A stretch of 64,000 nucleotides of DNA from Acholoe squamosa (taxonomy: Eukaryota > Annelida > Polychaeta > Phyllodocida > Polynoidae): the NCBI GenBank assembly GCA_949317995.1, contig OX439048.1:25363495-25427494 (forward strand), in the 5' to 3' direction. Each line of letters starts with the position of its first letter. The stretch's first letter is position 1. Both the position numbers and the translations under genes were made by a program. Positions 32,490 to 41,204 of this stretch are shown piece by piece. Below the pieces are notes generated by a model. The model worked only from the letters and a program-made list of their open reading frames with translations. It did not search any database and was not told the DNA's origin.

Positions 32490-33351
32490 GGGTGTGGCTG
32501 ATTCTACTCGTAGAACTCGTAGGCAGCAACTTAGTAGGTACAAAAAATTTTGTAAAAGGTTTAACTTTAACCTTTTTCTTTGTTCTCCTTCTCAAGCCTC
32601 TTTGTACTGTGTGTATCTGTCTGATTTTATGAAACCCATTTCGGTCAGGAATTATTTATCTGCTGTATGGTATTATCAGAAATTAAAAGGTTGTGTGGAT
32701 TATAGTAATAACTTTGTGGTTAAAAAGACACTTGATGGGATAGAGAGACTATGTAAGGGGTCTGGTAGTATAACCTACCCTCTTAGTCCTAGTGATATGG
32801 TACAAATTAAATCTAAACTTGACTTCAGTCTTATGGAAGATGTGGTATTTTGGTCTGCTATATTGTTATGTTACAGGGGTGTGTTCAGGATTGGACATGT
32901 AGTCCAGTCGCCTCATAACTTTTTAAGAAGGGATGTCAAAGTGTCTTCTGATTGTATTGAGATCAGGGTTAATTCTTCTAAAACGGACCAGTTTGGCAAG
33001 TCTCCGTATGTTGTGTACTTAAAAAGAGATGATAGTTCTGACTTGTGCCCGGCTAGATATATTAAAATGTGTGGTATGGAATGTAAACATAGCAGGTTTC
33101 TATTTTCGTTTCAGTCTAGACCGTTGCAATATAGCTATGTGAATACGAGGTTAAAATCTATTGCTTTTCAATGTGGTTTATCTGTTAAAGTTTCAAGCCA
33201 TTCTCTTAGGCACGGTGGTGCTACCTTATTAAAAAATGCAGTCTTGAGTGTTCAAGATATTATGAGACGAGCAAACTGGAAATCTAATGCTGTTTTTAAA
33301 TATCTACATGAGTCAAAGGATAGTTTGCTTGCTTTAGATGTATTGTTTTAG
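32437..33351 (+). CDS. Tyrosine recombinase of YR copy 1 (304 aa)
   Basis: ATG 32437 lies inside the end of the RT frame, in the +1 frame. Catalytic elements are an arginine in YRGVFRIGHVV, HSLRHGGATLL and a tyrosine in NAVFKYLHESK. The N-terminus (TRRTRRQQLSRYKKFC) is a SAM-like DNA-binding region. A splice-acceptor-like GTTATGATTGCAG precedes the homologous part. Confidence 0.85.
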   Translation: MIADLKELERRRKKFLYRGVADSTRRTRRQQLSRYKKFCKRFNFNLFLCSPSQASLYCVYLSDFMKPISVRNYLSAVWYYQKLKGCVDYSNNFVVKKTLDGIERLCKGSGSITYPLSPSDMVQIKSKLDFSLMEDVVFWSAILLCYRGVFRIGHVVQSPHNFLRRDVKVSSDCIEIRVNSSKTDQFGKSPYVVYLKRDDSSDLCPARYIKMCGMECKHSRFLFSFQSRPLQYSYVNTRLKSIAFQCGLSVKVSSHSLRHGGATLLKNAVLSVQDIMRRANWKSNAVFKYLHESKDSLLALDVLF

Positions 33352-33535
33352 TGATTTTTACTATGGAATGTGTTACATTGTGTTTGGCGGTTGTTGGCAT
33401 TGGTATTGACAAAATCAATTCTCACCAAACCCAATGTCTCTTTATTATTCCATATTTAGTATTATTATAACATGTCTATTAATACAACGATATAGTTATT
33501 TATTACCGGTACTTCGGATCAACACATTAACTTAT

Positions 33536-33915
33536 GGGACTATATACTCCCAGGTATATATATATAATTAATGAGTGATACGTCGGTACTACTTTGTCTG
33601 GGGCGCATGATTTTCTATGACGTCACACATAACATTTTCCTCCAGTATATAAGCTCCAGCGGTTGAACTAACCGTCAATTGGCTTCATGTACGCGGACAG
33701 CACACACCACGCTGGGTGGTGCTGGAAATTTTAAACGGTTTTATCCGTTTTTCCAAGTTAATACGGTACTTAACCTATCATTATGGGTAGGAAAGGGACA
33801 GCTAGCGGCACACAGAGGTCCAAGACCAAAAAGTCGCCTAGAAAACCAAGAAATATGGCCAATTCGAGGATTTCGAGCGGTGTGGAGTCCAATGGGGGTG
33901 GTCAAGGACCATCTT
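33536..33915 (+). mobile_element. DIRS-like YR retrotransposon, copy 2, 5' fragment
   Basis: It repeats the first part of copy 1 (GGGACTATATACTCCCAGG, CRE 33618, TATA 33646, gag ATG 33783 and about 130 bases of gag) and starts exactly where copy 1 ends. Homology stops at ..GGACCATCTT, next to the TIR element. Head-to-tail joining suggests integration at the end of a resident copy. Confidence 0.85.
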
Positions 33916-34115
33916 ATATGGGTGGGGCTCCAGAAAATGTCCAATTTTGAAAAAAAAGTGATCAATTTTTGAAACTATACTTAGACTTTTATAGTTTTGC
34001 ATGTCTATGGAGGAGGTGATAAACAATGAGAATACTAAATATTGTGAAGTTAGGATATTTCCATAATTTTCTATTTTTGAGATCAAAATGCATAAATTCT
34101 AGTGATAAAGAGGGG

Positions 34116-34131
34116 TGTTACATTCATCAGA
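34116..34131 (-). repeat. TGATGAACGTAACA motif, inverted variant copy
   Basis: TGTTACATTCATCAGA is the reverse complement of the motif with one change. The other copies are direct. Confidence 0.6.
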
Positions 34132-34496
34132 TCTGATTAAATGAGATAAAATTGTGAAAAAATGTTTTTAAAACTATATACCATGAAATATATTCACTGG
34201 ATCCTGGTGAGATGTGTCTCTTCTATCCACATAATATCATATCTGTATTTTCCCATGGTTTCCACATCTCTTGTGTCATGATTGAAACAGCAGGTAAATG
34301 GAGATAAGGGGGATTCGCTCTCACTACATATAAAAATCCTTGTAAACAACAAAAAAAAACATAATATTGCACAATGTTCCCTAACTAACAATAGGAAATG
34401 GTTTTATTCACTTATATTGGCTTTGCCTAAAGGTATTTCTTTGATCTACTTATGCATTATAAAGGATTTTCTCTCCTCTAGGTGCTTAGCCTGAAT

Positions 34497-34704
34497 CCGA
34501 TGAACGTAACATTTTTGGGAAAATGAGAAAATATTATGAAATATCTTTAAAAAGAATATAACTATCCAGAAAATTTATATCCAATAATGATTACAATGAT
34601 TTTCTCAGGCATGATGGTTGTTTAAAATTTTTTCAATGGATGATTTATGCCATATATATGCTATCATCAGTTCTGATGAACGTAACAGGCCGATGAACGT
34701 AACA
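34497..34704 (+). repeat. TGATGAACGTAACA motif cluster, left
   Basis: Copies at 34497-34511, 34673-34687 and 34690-34704, each (C)(T/C)GATGAACGTAACA. Confidence 0.85.
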
Positions 34705-34808
34705 CAATGAGAAATAAGGAAAAAGGTATCAAATATCTGCCTAAAAACAAGTGGATATAGTCAGGAAGTCAAAGGTTTATCCTGGTGATATGAAATCTAT
34801 TATCATAT

Positions 34809-35057
34809 TGTAGAGGTCGGCGAAAACGTCTCTTGGAGAAACCGGGACTCGAACCCGGGACCCTCCAACTTCGAAGCGGAAGCTCTACCTCTGAGCTACT
34901 TCCCCTGGCCTGACATACCCTGTCACCAACACGGCCCCACTGACATTTCCACCTTCCACCGACCTCTGGATCGGTATGGTATACATAGGGGGAGTGACCA
35001 TTAAGTGAGCTGGCCTCTGGAGGCTCAACGCACCCGAGGAGGGAACGAACCCCTACA
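34809..35057 (-). repeat. TRIM LTR (3' on minus strand)
   Basis: 249 bp, TGTAGAGGTC...CCCCTACA on the plus strand. Nearly identical to 35301-35549. Confidence 0.85.
34834..34905 (-). tRNA. tRNA-like sequence within LTR, copy 1 (probably not a functional tRNA)
   Basis: On the minus strand it folds as a cloverleaf: acceptor GGGGAAG/TTTCTCC with G-T pairs, D arm TAGCTCAGAGGTAGAGC (A box), T arm CCGGG-TTCGAGT-CCCGG (B box). The anticodon loop reads TTCGAAG, giving CGA, with a mismatched 31-39 pair and no long variable arm as serine tRNAs need. So it is tRNA-derived rather than a clear gene. It could still act as a Pol III promoter. Confidence 0.6.
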
Positions 35058-35285
35058 CTCGTCCCAACCAGCTTCAACCGTATCCCGCCAGACCCGATCC
35101 TCCAGTTCAGGTCTGAACGGTACCAGTACTGAGTCACACACAGTTACAGCTTCTCCTGTTCCCAGGACTTTCTGTGGGTGCCACCTGTTTCCAAGTCCCC
35201 CAGTACTAGCAAGTTGAAGCACTTGTCTATACCATACCGGCCCAGGTCCCGAGTATCTTAGTCCCCCTTGCAGGGCAGGACCACT

Positions 35286-35299
35286 CGGTTTCTCCACCA
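35286..35299 (-). promoter_or_regulatory. Primer-binding site of TRIM-like element
   Basis: Minus-strand TGGTGGAGAAACCG is complementary to the 3' end of the tRNA-like sequence in the LTR plus CCA (CGGTTTCTCCA-CCA), a 14-base match one base outside the LTR. Confidence 0.75.
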
Positions 35300-35300
35300 G

Positions 35301-35549
35301 TGTAGAGGTCGGCGAAAACGTCTCTTGGAGAAACCGGGACTCGAACCCGGGACCCTCCAACTTCGAAGCGGAAGCTCTACCTCTGAGCTACTTCCCCTGG
35401 CCTGACATACCCTGTCACCAACACGGCCCCACTGACATTTCCACCTTCCACCTACCTCTGGATCGGTATGGTATACATAGGGGGAGTGACCACCAAGTGA
35501 GCTGGCCTCTGGAGGCTCAACGCACCCGAGGAGGGAACGAACCCCTACA
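35301..35549 (-). repeat. TRIM LTR (5' on minus strand)
   Basis: 249 bp; differs from the other LTR at CACCTACC for CACCGACC and CCACCAAG for CCATTAAG. Confidence 0.85.
35326..35397 (-). tRNA. tRNA-like sequence within LTR, copy 2 (probably not a functional tRNA)
   Basis: Same 72-nt cloverleaf as at 34834-34905, 492 bases away, carried by the second LTR. Confidence 0.6.
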
Positions 35550-35591
35550 CTATTTAGAACCATTATTGAAATTTTCCCATTTCAAAAATAT

Positions 35592-36034
35592 CTGATGAAC
35601 GTAACATCACTTGAAATAGGGGACATATAGCTTTGGCCTTCATAGAAAATATATAAATTATTCGAATATTCTTACAGACTTTGAGTAAAATTGTCATTTT
35701 GATGACACACATGTGACCTACTGCTCAAAAATATATACAACTATGAAATATCTAATATTGCATCAAGGCCTAATGCAACTTCAAATGATCTGATGAATGT
35801 AACATAAATCTGATGAACGTAACATAAATCTGTTGAACGTAACACTTATGATTGCATTCATTTTACAGCAGAACGATAATCTACATTGACAAAATTCTTA
35901 CACAAGCTGGTGCAGTGCACTACTTGGGTACGCAATTGATATTTGTTTTCACTGTTATGGAGGAATTAGGAATATTACAGCTAAATCATCTATGTGAATC
36001 CGATGAACGTAACATCAATCTGATGAACGTAACA
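35592..36034 (+). repeat. TGATGAACGTAACA motif cluster, right
   Basis: Copies at 35592, 35790 (T for C), 35810, 35830 (TTGAACG), 36000 and 36020, all direct. Several are spaced by 20 bases. Confidence 0.85.
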
Positions 36035-36843
36035 TCACCATTTAGTGTCATTTATCATACTTTGAAGTGAAATTTCAGAAATCAAATGACAAGGTGCTGT
36101 AGAGCCCCCAACCACACACAATGTCAACTGAATTTCTTCTTTACCTGCCTTATAGTTCTATAAAAAATAATTCCCCAAAGAAAATAGCCTTAAAAGGGTC
36201 ACTTTCCTACCCCTCTTTGGGCCTCATTTATGGAGAGAAAACCATAAGATATTCAGCTTTTCGCATACCTGCTCCAATATATATATGGGTGTCAGACTTC
36301 CACTAACTGTCAAAAGACTAACAGAAAATCATTTTATTTATTTAAATATTCACTTTTTTAGATAAAAATGTGATTTTGTGAGGAAAATTCAATTTTTAAA
36401 GATTCTCACCAAATAATGAAAAAAATTAAAAATTTTCTTGGAAATCAAGGGTGATGTAGACAAGTATCTCTATAACGTGTTGTATGAATTGCAAACTGGC
36501 TAATTGCATTGTGAATAGAGAAAGAATTTGAATGAAAATGATGTTTTCTCAGGGGACATCGATTTTTTGGTATTTTTCAAGCAAAATGTGGGAAAATTCA
36601 GCAAAAAACAGGGAAAATGTTATTAATCCCTTAATTATTGCATAAGTATTCATTGAGATCTCTGTAACCATTTATTCAAGAAAACATGACAAATTTGCTT
36701 CATGGACATTTTCTGGAGCCCCACCCATTATATATATATATATATATATATGGAACTATATACACTCGTGTATATATATATAATTAACCGCGAACGGTTA
36801 GGGACTATTTGCAGCGCGCATTGGTATCTATGATGTCATAGCA

Positions 36844-36876
36844 TGACGTCATGGTCAACACTCCTCCAGTATATAA
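36844..36876 (+). promoter_or_regulatory. CRE and TATA box of YR copy 3
   Basis: TGACGTCA at 36844-36851 and TATATAA at 36870-36876, as in copy 1 although the surrounding sequence differs. Confidence 0.65.
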
Positions 36877-37007
36877 GAGGGGATTTTCAAGGTAACGGTC
36901 AATTGGCTCGTTTTCACCTGTACAGGTAACACCACGCTGGGTGTTCCCTGGAATTTTAAATTTTAAAGCAGTTTTTTCCGGATTATTGCTTGAATATCGG
37001 CTCAAGC

Positions 37008-38063
37008 ATGGGGAGGAGAGCTGCGACAGGTGCGAAGAAGAAAGGTTCGGCGAAAAAATCGGCTAAATCGGCTAAAACGGACCGAGAATCGGCCAATTTG
37101 GGATCTTCGAGCAGTTTAACTTCTCTATGTGGGGGTCTGGAGCCCTTACAGCCTATCACGCCACAGGCTAGAGAGAAGGAGACTGCTGACCAGACGAGGC
37201 TGGATTTGATGGAGGATGACCTGTTGGATATAAAGAAAATGCTGCGTGAGGTTATTGCTAGCCGAGGGGCCCGTATAGACGAGATGAATCCTTCGAGCGG
37301 AGCGGACAGCGGGGCGGCAGAAGCACGTGCATCTGTATACAAACAAGATTCGAGAGACGCGAAACCAAGGCGACGGGGGCGTGGTCTACAGCGGGACGTT
37401 GACAACGACAGTGTCCATAGCAACCAAGATGGCGGCGAGTGGACCAGAGCGGGACGTAGGGGTCGTCAGACGAGATCGAAATCATCGTATACTGCTCGTC
37501 ATAGGAGTCCCAGCTCGTCAAGAGGGTCGTCAATGGACTCGTCAATTCATCGCCATCACGCCAAGCAAAAAATTGGTGAGTTTGATCACGAACAATTCGT
37601 TAAAAAACGGGATAAAGTCGACACCATTGAAAAGCTTGTACTGGTCAATATCAAATTCATTATAGATTATTACAAGGACGGGGACGATGTAGAGGGCATG
37701 CTGAGACATCTTCAGATGTTGGTTGAAAAATCAGACACAAAGATTTTCACAGTTAAAGCCTTAGTAGCATATGACAAGTCCGTTAGGGACAGAGCCAATA
37801 CTATTGGTCTAAATGCCTTTGCTATGATTGAAAATTCGGATATCCTCCGTCATTTGTCCTATGACGGAACAGTACAAGCCCAAAAGGCCTATTCAACCAA
37901 GCCAAAGAGTTCTGGTAAAATTAGGGTATCTACGAATTCATGTTATGCCTTCAATAGGGTGGAAGGGTGCTCTAGGGACCCATGTAAATATAAGCATGTT
38001 TGTAGTTCATGCACTAAACCAGGCCACAATAAAGTGGATTGCCAGGTAAACAGGTCTGACTAG
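37008..38063 (+). CDS. gag: Gag-like protein of YR copy 3 (351 aa)
   Basis: I choose ATG 37008 (MGRRAATGAKKK), which aligns with the copy 1 start; the frame is open from a TTG at 36990. The order is a Lys/Ala-rich N-terminus, a Ser/Arg-rich middle, the helical segment EKLVLVNIKFI ... DILRHLSYDGTVQAQKA, then the zinc cluster C-YAFNRVEG-C-x(4)-PC-x-YKH-x-C-x(2)-C-x(4)-H-x(4)-C. It stops at TAG 38061-38063 with pol in the same frame after it. Confidence 0.87.
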   Translation: MGRRAATGAKKKGSAKKSAKSAKTDRESANLGSSSSLTSLCGGLEPLQPITPQAREKETADQTRLDLMEDDLLDIKKMLREVIASRGARIDEMNPSSGADSGAAEARASVYKQDSRDAKPRRRGRGLQRDVDNDSVHSNQDGGEWTRAGRRGRQTRSKSSYTARHRSPSSSRGSSMDSSIHRHHAKQKIGEFDHEQFVKKRDKVDTIEKLVLVNIKFIIDYYKDGDDVEGMLRHLQMLVEKSDTKIFTVKALVAYDKSVRDRANTIGLNAFAMIENSDILRHLSYDGTVQAQKAYSTKPKSSGKIRVSTNSCYAFNRVEGCSRDPCKYKHVCSSCTKPGHNKVDCQVNRSD

Positions 38064-38087
38064 GATTTTACAGGTGAGCTGGGTCCT

Positions 38088-40118
38088 ATGTGTGACAGTG
38101 TGTCGATGTCGAAGTCATATATAGTAAATGTGGTAGACCCTAGTTCGCCTCCACCCGTTGCTCCAGCTTGGGGTGTTGGTATAGTTAATGCTGGAGGGGT
38201 AGATTTGATCTCTCTGAATGATATCAGCGTGTCAAGTTTACAAAGTTATGTTGAAAATGATATTAATATTAAATCCAACACGGTTGGTTTGGATATATCA
38301 TATAGTGGCCCAGTACAGGGCAAGATTAAACCATTGTTTACTGTTGCTATTGAAAATCTACCTGACATCGAAGTGTATGATAGCTGTATAAATGGTGTGT
38401 GCGATTGTGTACATTTTATTCATGGTAAAAGGTCTCAAATTCAGCCATGCAGGATTGCTCCTTATCTAACTCAGAGAGGTATCGTTAATATAAATGATAA
38501 AGAGGCATTATTCTTATGGCGGGGCTTTGTAGAGGGGTTCAAGATAGTGGATCCTGACTGTAATACGTCTTACGATTGTAAAAATTATAAGTCAATCCTC
38601 GAGGGAAAATTCTATAATGAATATTGTGGCATATTATTAGACAAGTTGGAAGCTGGTCTAGTCTCGGAAAGTGTAGATAAACCCCTTTGTATCCATGCCT
38701 TAGGTGGTGTAGAAAAATCAAATGGCAAGTTAAGACCCATAACTGACTGTAGCATGCCTGATAAAATATCGATTAATAATTTTATGGATACTACAACCTC
38801 AACGTTTTCTTATAATAATATTAGCACGGTGACTGCTCAGTTAAATAAGAACGACTTCATGAGTGTGGTGGATTTAAAGTCTGCTTACAGGTCTATAAAT
38901 GTATATGGACCTCATACAACCATGCAGGGTTTCAGATGGGATTTTGGGCATGGCGAAGGTTATTATGTAAGCAACAGGTTAACTTTTGGCTTGAAATGTG
39001 CTCCATATATTTTTAATAGGATCTCTGATTTTATTGTGGAGGTGGCAAGACTCTACGGTGTAGAAAGGATTGTAAATTATCTAGATGACTTTATCATAAT
39101 TGCTGATACTTATGATGAATGTCTTAGACAAAGGAATTTATTGATGGAATGTATGACCTACATGGGCTTTGTAGTATCCAGAGAAAAGGTGACCGACCCA
39201 TCTCAAGTTTGTAAATTCTTAGGCATTAACATAGATTCAGTTAAGTTAGAACTATCCTTGCCTATTGAAAAGGTTGAAAAAATGGAAAATCTCTTATTAG
39301 ATAACGTTAATAAGAAATTTATTTCAAAAAAGAACTTAGAGAGGATAGGTGGTTTAATGTCTTTCTGCTCGCAGGTGGTTAAGGGTGGTAGAACCTTTAG
39401 TAGGCGAATTTTTGATCTCTGTGCCCGGGCCAGACCCGGTGGTTATATTAGGGTATCAGCTTGCACTCGCCAAGACATTCAATGGTGGTTGGATTTTTGT
39501 AGAGTTTTTAACTGTAAAAGGTTAATTCTAAATGATGTTATTGATACACCTATGTACTCTGATTCGTCTATTAAGGGCTTTGGAGCATGGATGGGGAAGG
39601 ATTATTTATATGGTGACTGGACATCTCATGATAAATTCAACCTAGGTTCAGGCCATTTTTCTCCCCCTCCTATATTGGATGGTCTACAAAATCATCATCG
39701 AAATATTAATGTATACGAATTGTATCCTGTTATGATGGGCCTGAAACGCTGGATTTCTAGTTATAAAAACAAAAGAATACATTGTATAACTGATAATATG
39801 CAGGTACTAGCTATGATTAATACAGGCAGGTCTAAAAACAAACTTTGTATGGAATGGCTAAGAGAGATTTTTTGGCTGTGTTTCCTCAACAATGTAGAAA
39901 TATTCGCTACATACATTAAGTCAGAGGACAATATCCTGGCTGACCAACTGTCGAGACTTGCATATAAGGGTATGCCTGGTAAATGTATAACTTCTCTCCA
40001 TGAAAATGATATGTGTTGCTTTAATTCCAGAATGGAAAAGGTTACAAAAAAGAAAAGAGTGTCTTTTATCGAAGGGTGTGTCAGAGAACACGAGGAGAGC
40101 AAGGGAACAACAACTTAA
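38088..40118 (+). CDS. pol: RT-RNase H of YR copy 3 (676 aa)
   Basis: ATG 38088 is 24 bases after the gag stop and in the same frame, with no other stop between. RT elements: HALGGVEKSNGKLRPITDCS near 38695, FMSVVDLKSAYRSINV near 38860, LTFGLKCAPYIF near 38980 and the catalytic YLDDFIIIA near 39080. RNase H: MYSDSSIKGFGAW near 39550, INVYELYPVMMGLKRW near 39705, ITDNMQVLAM near 39785 and DNILADQLSRL near 39930. No methyltransferase follows. It overlaps the recombinase by 119 bases. Confidence 0.9.
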   Translation: MCDSVSMSKSYIVNVVDPSSPPPVAPAWGVGIVNAGGVDLISLNDISVSSLQSYVENDINIKSNTVGLDISYSGPVQGKIKPLFTVAIENLPDIEVYDSCINGVCDCVHFIHGKRSQIQPCRIAPYLTQRGIVNINDKEALFLWRGFVEGFKIVDPDCNTSYDCKNYKSILEGKFYNEYCGILLDKLEAGLVSESVDKPLCIHALGGVEKSNGKLRPITDCSMPDKISINNFMDTTTSTFSYNNISTVTAQLNKNDFMSVVDLKSAYRSINVYGPHTTMQGFRWDFGHGEGYYVSNRLTFGLKCAPYIFNRISDFIVEVARLYGVERIVNYLDDFIIIADTYDECLRQRNLLMECMTYMGFVVSREKVTDPSQVCKFLGINIDSVKLELSLPIEKVEKMENLLLDNVNKKFISKKNLERIGGLMSFCSQVVKGGRTFSRRIFDLCARARPGGYIRVSACTRQDIQWWLDFCRVFNCKRLILNDVIDTPMYSDSSIKGFGAWMGKDYLYGDWTSHDKFNLGSGHFSPPPILDGLQNHHRNINVYELYPVMMGLKRWISSYKNKRIHCITDNMQVLAMINTGRSKNKLCMEWLREIFWLCFLNNVEIFATYIKSEDNILADQLSRLAYKGMPGKCITSLHENDMCCFNSRMEKVTKKKRVSFIEGCVREHEESKGTTT

Positions 40119-40953
40119 CAGGTATAAGAAATTTTGTAATCAATTTAAATTATCTAGATTTCCTTGTTCTCCCTCACAGGCTGCTACATATGCGGTATAT
40201 TTATCTGAATATATGAAACCCTCTTCTGTAAGGAATTATTTATCCTCTATTTGGTATTATCAAAAACTTAGAGGTGGCTTAGACCATAGCGGTAATTTCA
40301 TGCTAAAAAAGGTGTTGGATGGTATTGATAGAAATTACGCTGTTCCTGCTAGAGTTATTCATCCATTGAGTCCAAAGGAAATGTTATGTATTAGATCGTA
40401 TTTGGACCTTTCCAGCAGGGCCGACTTGAAATTTTGGTTAGCTATTCTCTTATGTTTTAGAGGTGTCCTCAGGGTAGGACATGTGGTATCTTCTCCTCAT
40501 ACACTGAGGGTAGGTGATGTAAAAATTTTTAATAGTTATGCTAGCCTTCGCATTAAAACTTCAAAGACTGACCAGCTTGGTAGCCATTCTTTTAACATAT
40601 ACTTATGTAGGGACGATACCTCACTGTTATGTCCTTGTAAAGACTTAGGAAAATTGTGCACAGGTAGGGGTGTGAGTGATTTGTTATTCAAAATTAATGG
40701 TGTTCCTCTACAGTACCAATATATTAATTCGAGGTTGAAATCTTTATCTATACGTGCTGGTATCAAAGGTTCAGTGTCCACTCACTCACTTAGGCATGGT
40801 GGTGCTACTATGTTAAAGGATGCAGGACTTAGTGTAGATTCTATTAAGAAGAAGGTAAATTGGAAGTCTAATTCTGTCTTTACATATTTACATAATCATA
40901 AAATTGAACTTTTGGAATTAGATAGACTTTGCCAATCTCAATTGCATTGCTGA
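40000..40953 (+). CDS. Tyrosine recombinase of YR copy 3 (317 aa)
   Basis: Begins at ATG 40000 in the +1 frame relative to RT. N-terminal DNA-binding region NTRRAREQQLNRYKKFC, then catalytic FRGVLRVGHVV (Arg), THSLRHGGATML (H-x-x-R) and VFTYLHNHK (Tyr nucleophile). It would integrate circular element DNA. A splice-acceptor-like TTGCTTTAATTCCAG lies just before the conserved N-terminus. Confidence 0.9.
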   Translation: MKMICVALIPEWKRLQKRKECLLSKGVSENTRRAREQQLNRYKKFCNQFKLSRFPCSPSQAATYAVYLSEYMKPSSVRNYLSSIWYYQKLRGGLDHSGNFMLKKVLDGIDRNYAVPARVIHPLSPKEMLCIRSYLDLSSRADLKFWLAILLCFRGVLRVGHVVSSPHTLRVGDVKIFNSYASLRIKTSKTDQLGSHSFNIYLCRDDTSLLCPCKDLGKLCTGRGVSDLLFKINGVPLQYQYINSRLKSLSIRAGIKGSVSTHSLRHGGATMLKDAGLSVDSIKKKVNWKSNSVFTYLHNHKIELLELDRLCQSQLHC

Positions 40954-41160
40954 TTGGTATGTGTTTTTCACATGTGTTTGGCGTGTTTTATGTGTTTTTG
41001 GCATGTATGGTGCTGATAGCCCCAGGGTCAGTAACCCACCAAACTCATGTGTCTGTGATATGGTCATTTATATTACTACTGTATCATATATTATTATTAC
41101 TGTTATCATCATCACTATCATCGTTATTACCGGTATTATTATTCCCTGGTAGCGAGTTAA

Positions 41161-41163
<3 letters not shown>

Positions 41164-41201
<38 letters not shown>
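41164..41201. repeat. (TA)n microsatellite between YR copy 3 and Gypsy LTR
   Basis: Pure TA run bordering both elements; it may have served as a target for both. Confidence 0.95.

Positions 41202-41204
<3 letters not shown>

Larger units (their letters stand above)
29241..33535 (+). mobile_element. DIRS-like YR retrotransposon, copy 1
   Basis: It starts GGGACTATATACTCCCAGG directly after a TA run and ends ...ACACATTAACTTAT, where copy 2 begins. ORF order is gag-like, RT-RNase H, tyrosine recombinase, with no methyltransferase. The RT frame has one nonsense codon (TAG 31383-31385). It is 4.3 kb long. Family (DIRS1 versus PAT-like) is open because the ends were not resolved as inverted or split repeats. 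Confidence 0.85.
34809..35549 (-). mobile_element. TRIM-like LTR element with tRNA-like sequences in its LTRs
   Basis: Two 249-bp direct repeats (34809-35057, 35301-35549) differ at about three bases and have TG...CA ends on either strand. Read on the minus strand, the upstream LTR (35549 to 35301) is followed after one base by a primer-binding site that starts TGG (35299 to 35286). Between the LTRs are 243 bases without a protein. Each LTR holds a 72-nt tRNA-like sequence. Length, lack of ORFs and LTR/PBS order match terminal-repeat retrotransposons in miniature. No target duplication was found. Confidence 0.75.
33919..36727. mobile_element. Non-autonomous TIR element with dispersed TGATGAACGTAACA motifs
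   Basis: The terminal inverted repeats are perfect over 25 bases (TGGGTGGGGCTCCAGAAAAT... and mirror), flanked by TTATA at 33914-33918 and 36728-36732; the right flank is a TA run, so the 5-bp duplication may be chance. The body is AT-rich with ten copies of a 14-base motif and no transposase ORF. It carries the TRIM-like insertion at 34809-35549. Superfamily unknown. Confidence 0.75.
36752..41164 (+). mobile_element. DIRS-like YR retrotransposon, copy 3 (apparently intact)
   Basis: Starts GGAACTATATACACTCG after a TA run and ends GCGAGTTAACTTA followed by another TA run. It has gag-like, RT-RNase H and YR ORFs without breaks. It is a diverged relative of copy 1, with the same end types and ORF offsets. 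No methyltransferase domain, integrase or protease. Confidence 0.88.

Noticed and set aside
33536-33915. A2 repeat of a split-direct-repeat end for YR copy 1
   Set aside because: It extends well into the gag coding region, and copy 3 has no such repeat, so a truncated second element is simpler.
34834-35397. Two functional tRNA-Ser(CGA) genes
   Set aside because: The anticodon stem has a mismatch, the long variable arm of serine tRNAs is absent, and both copies lie inside identical LTR-like repeats.
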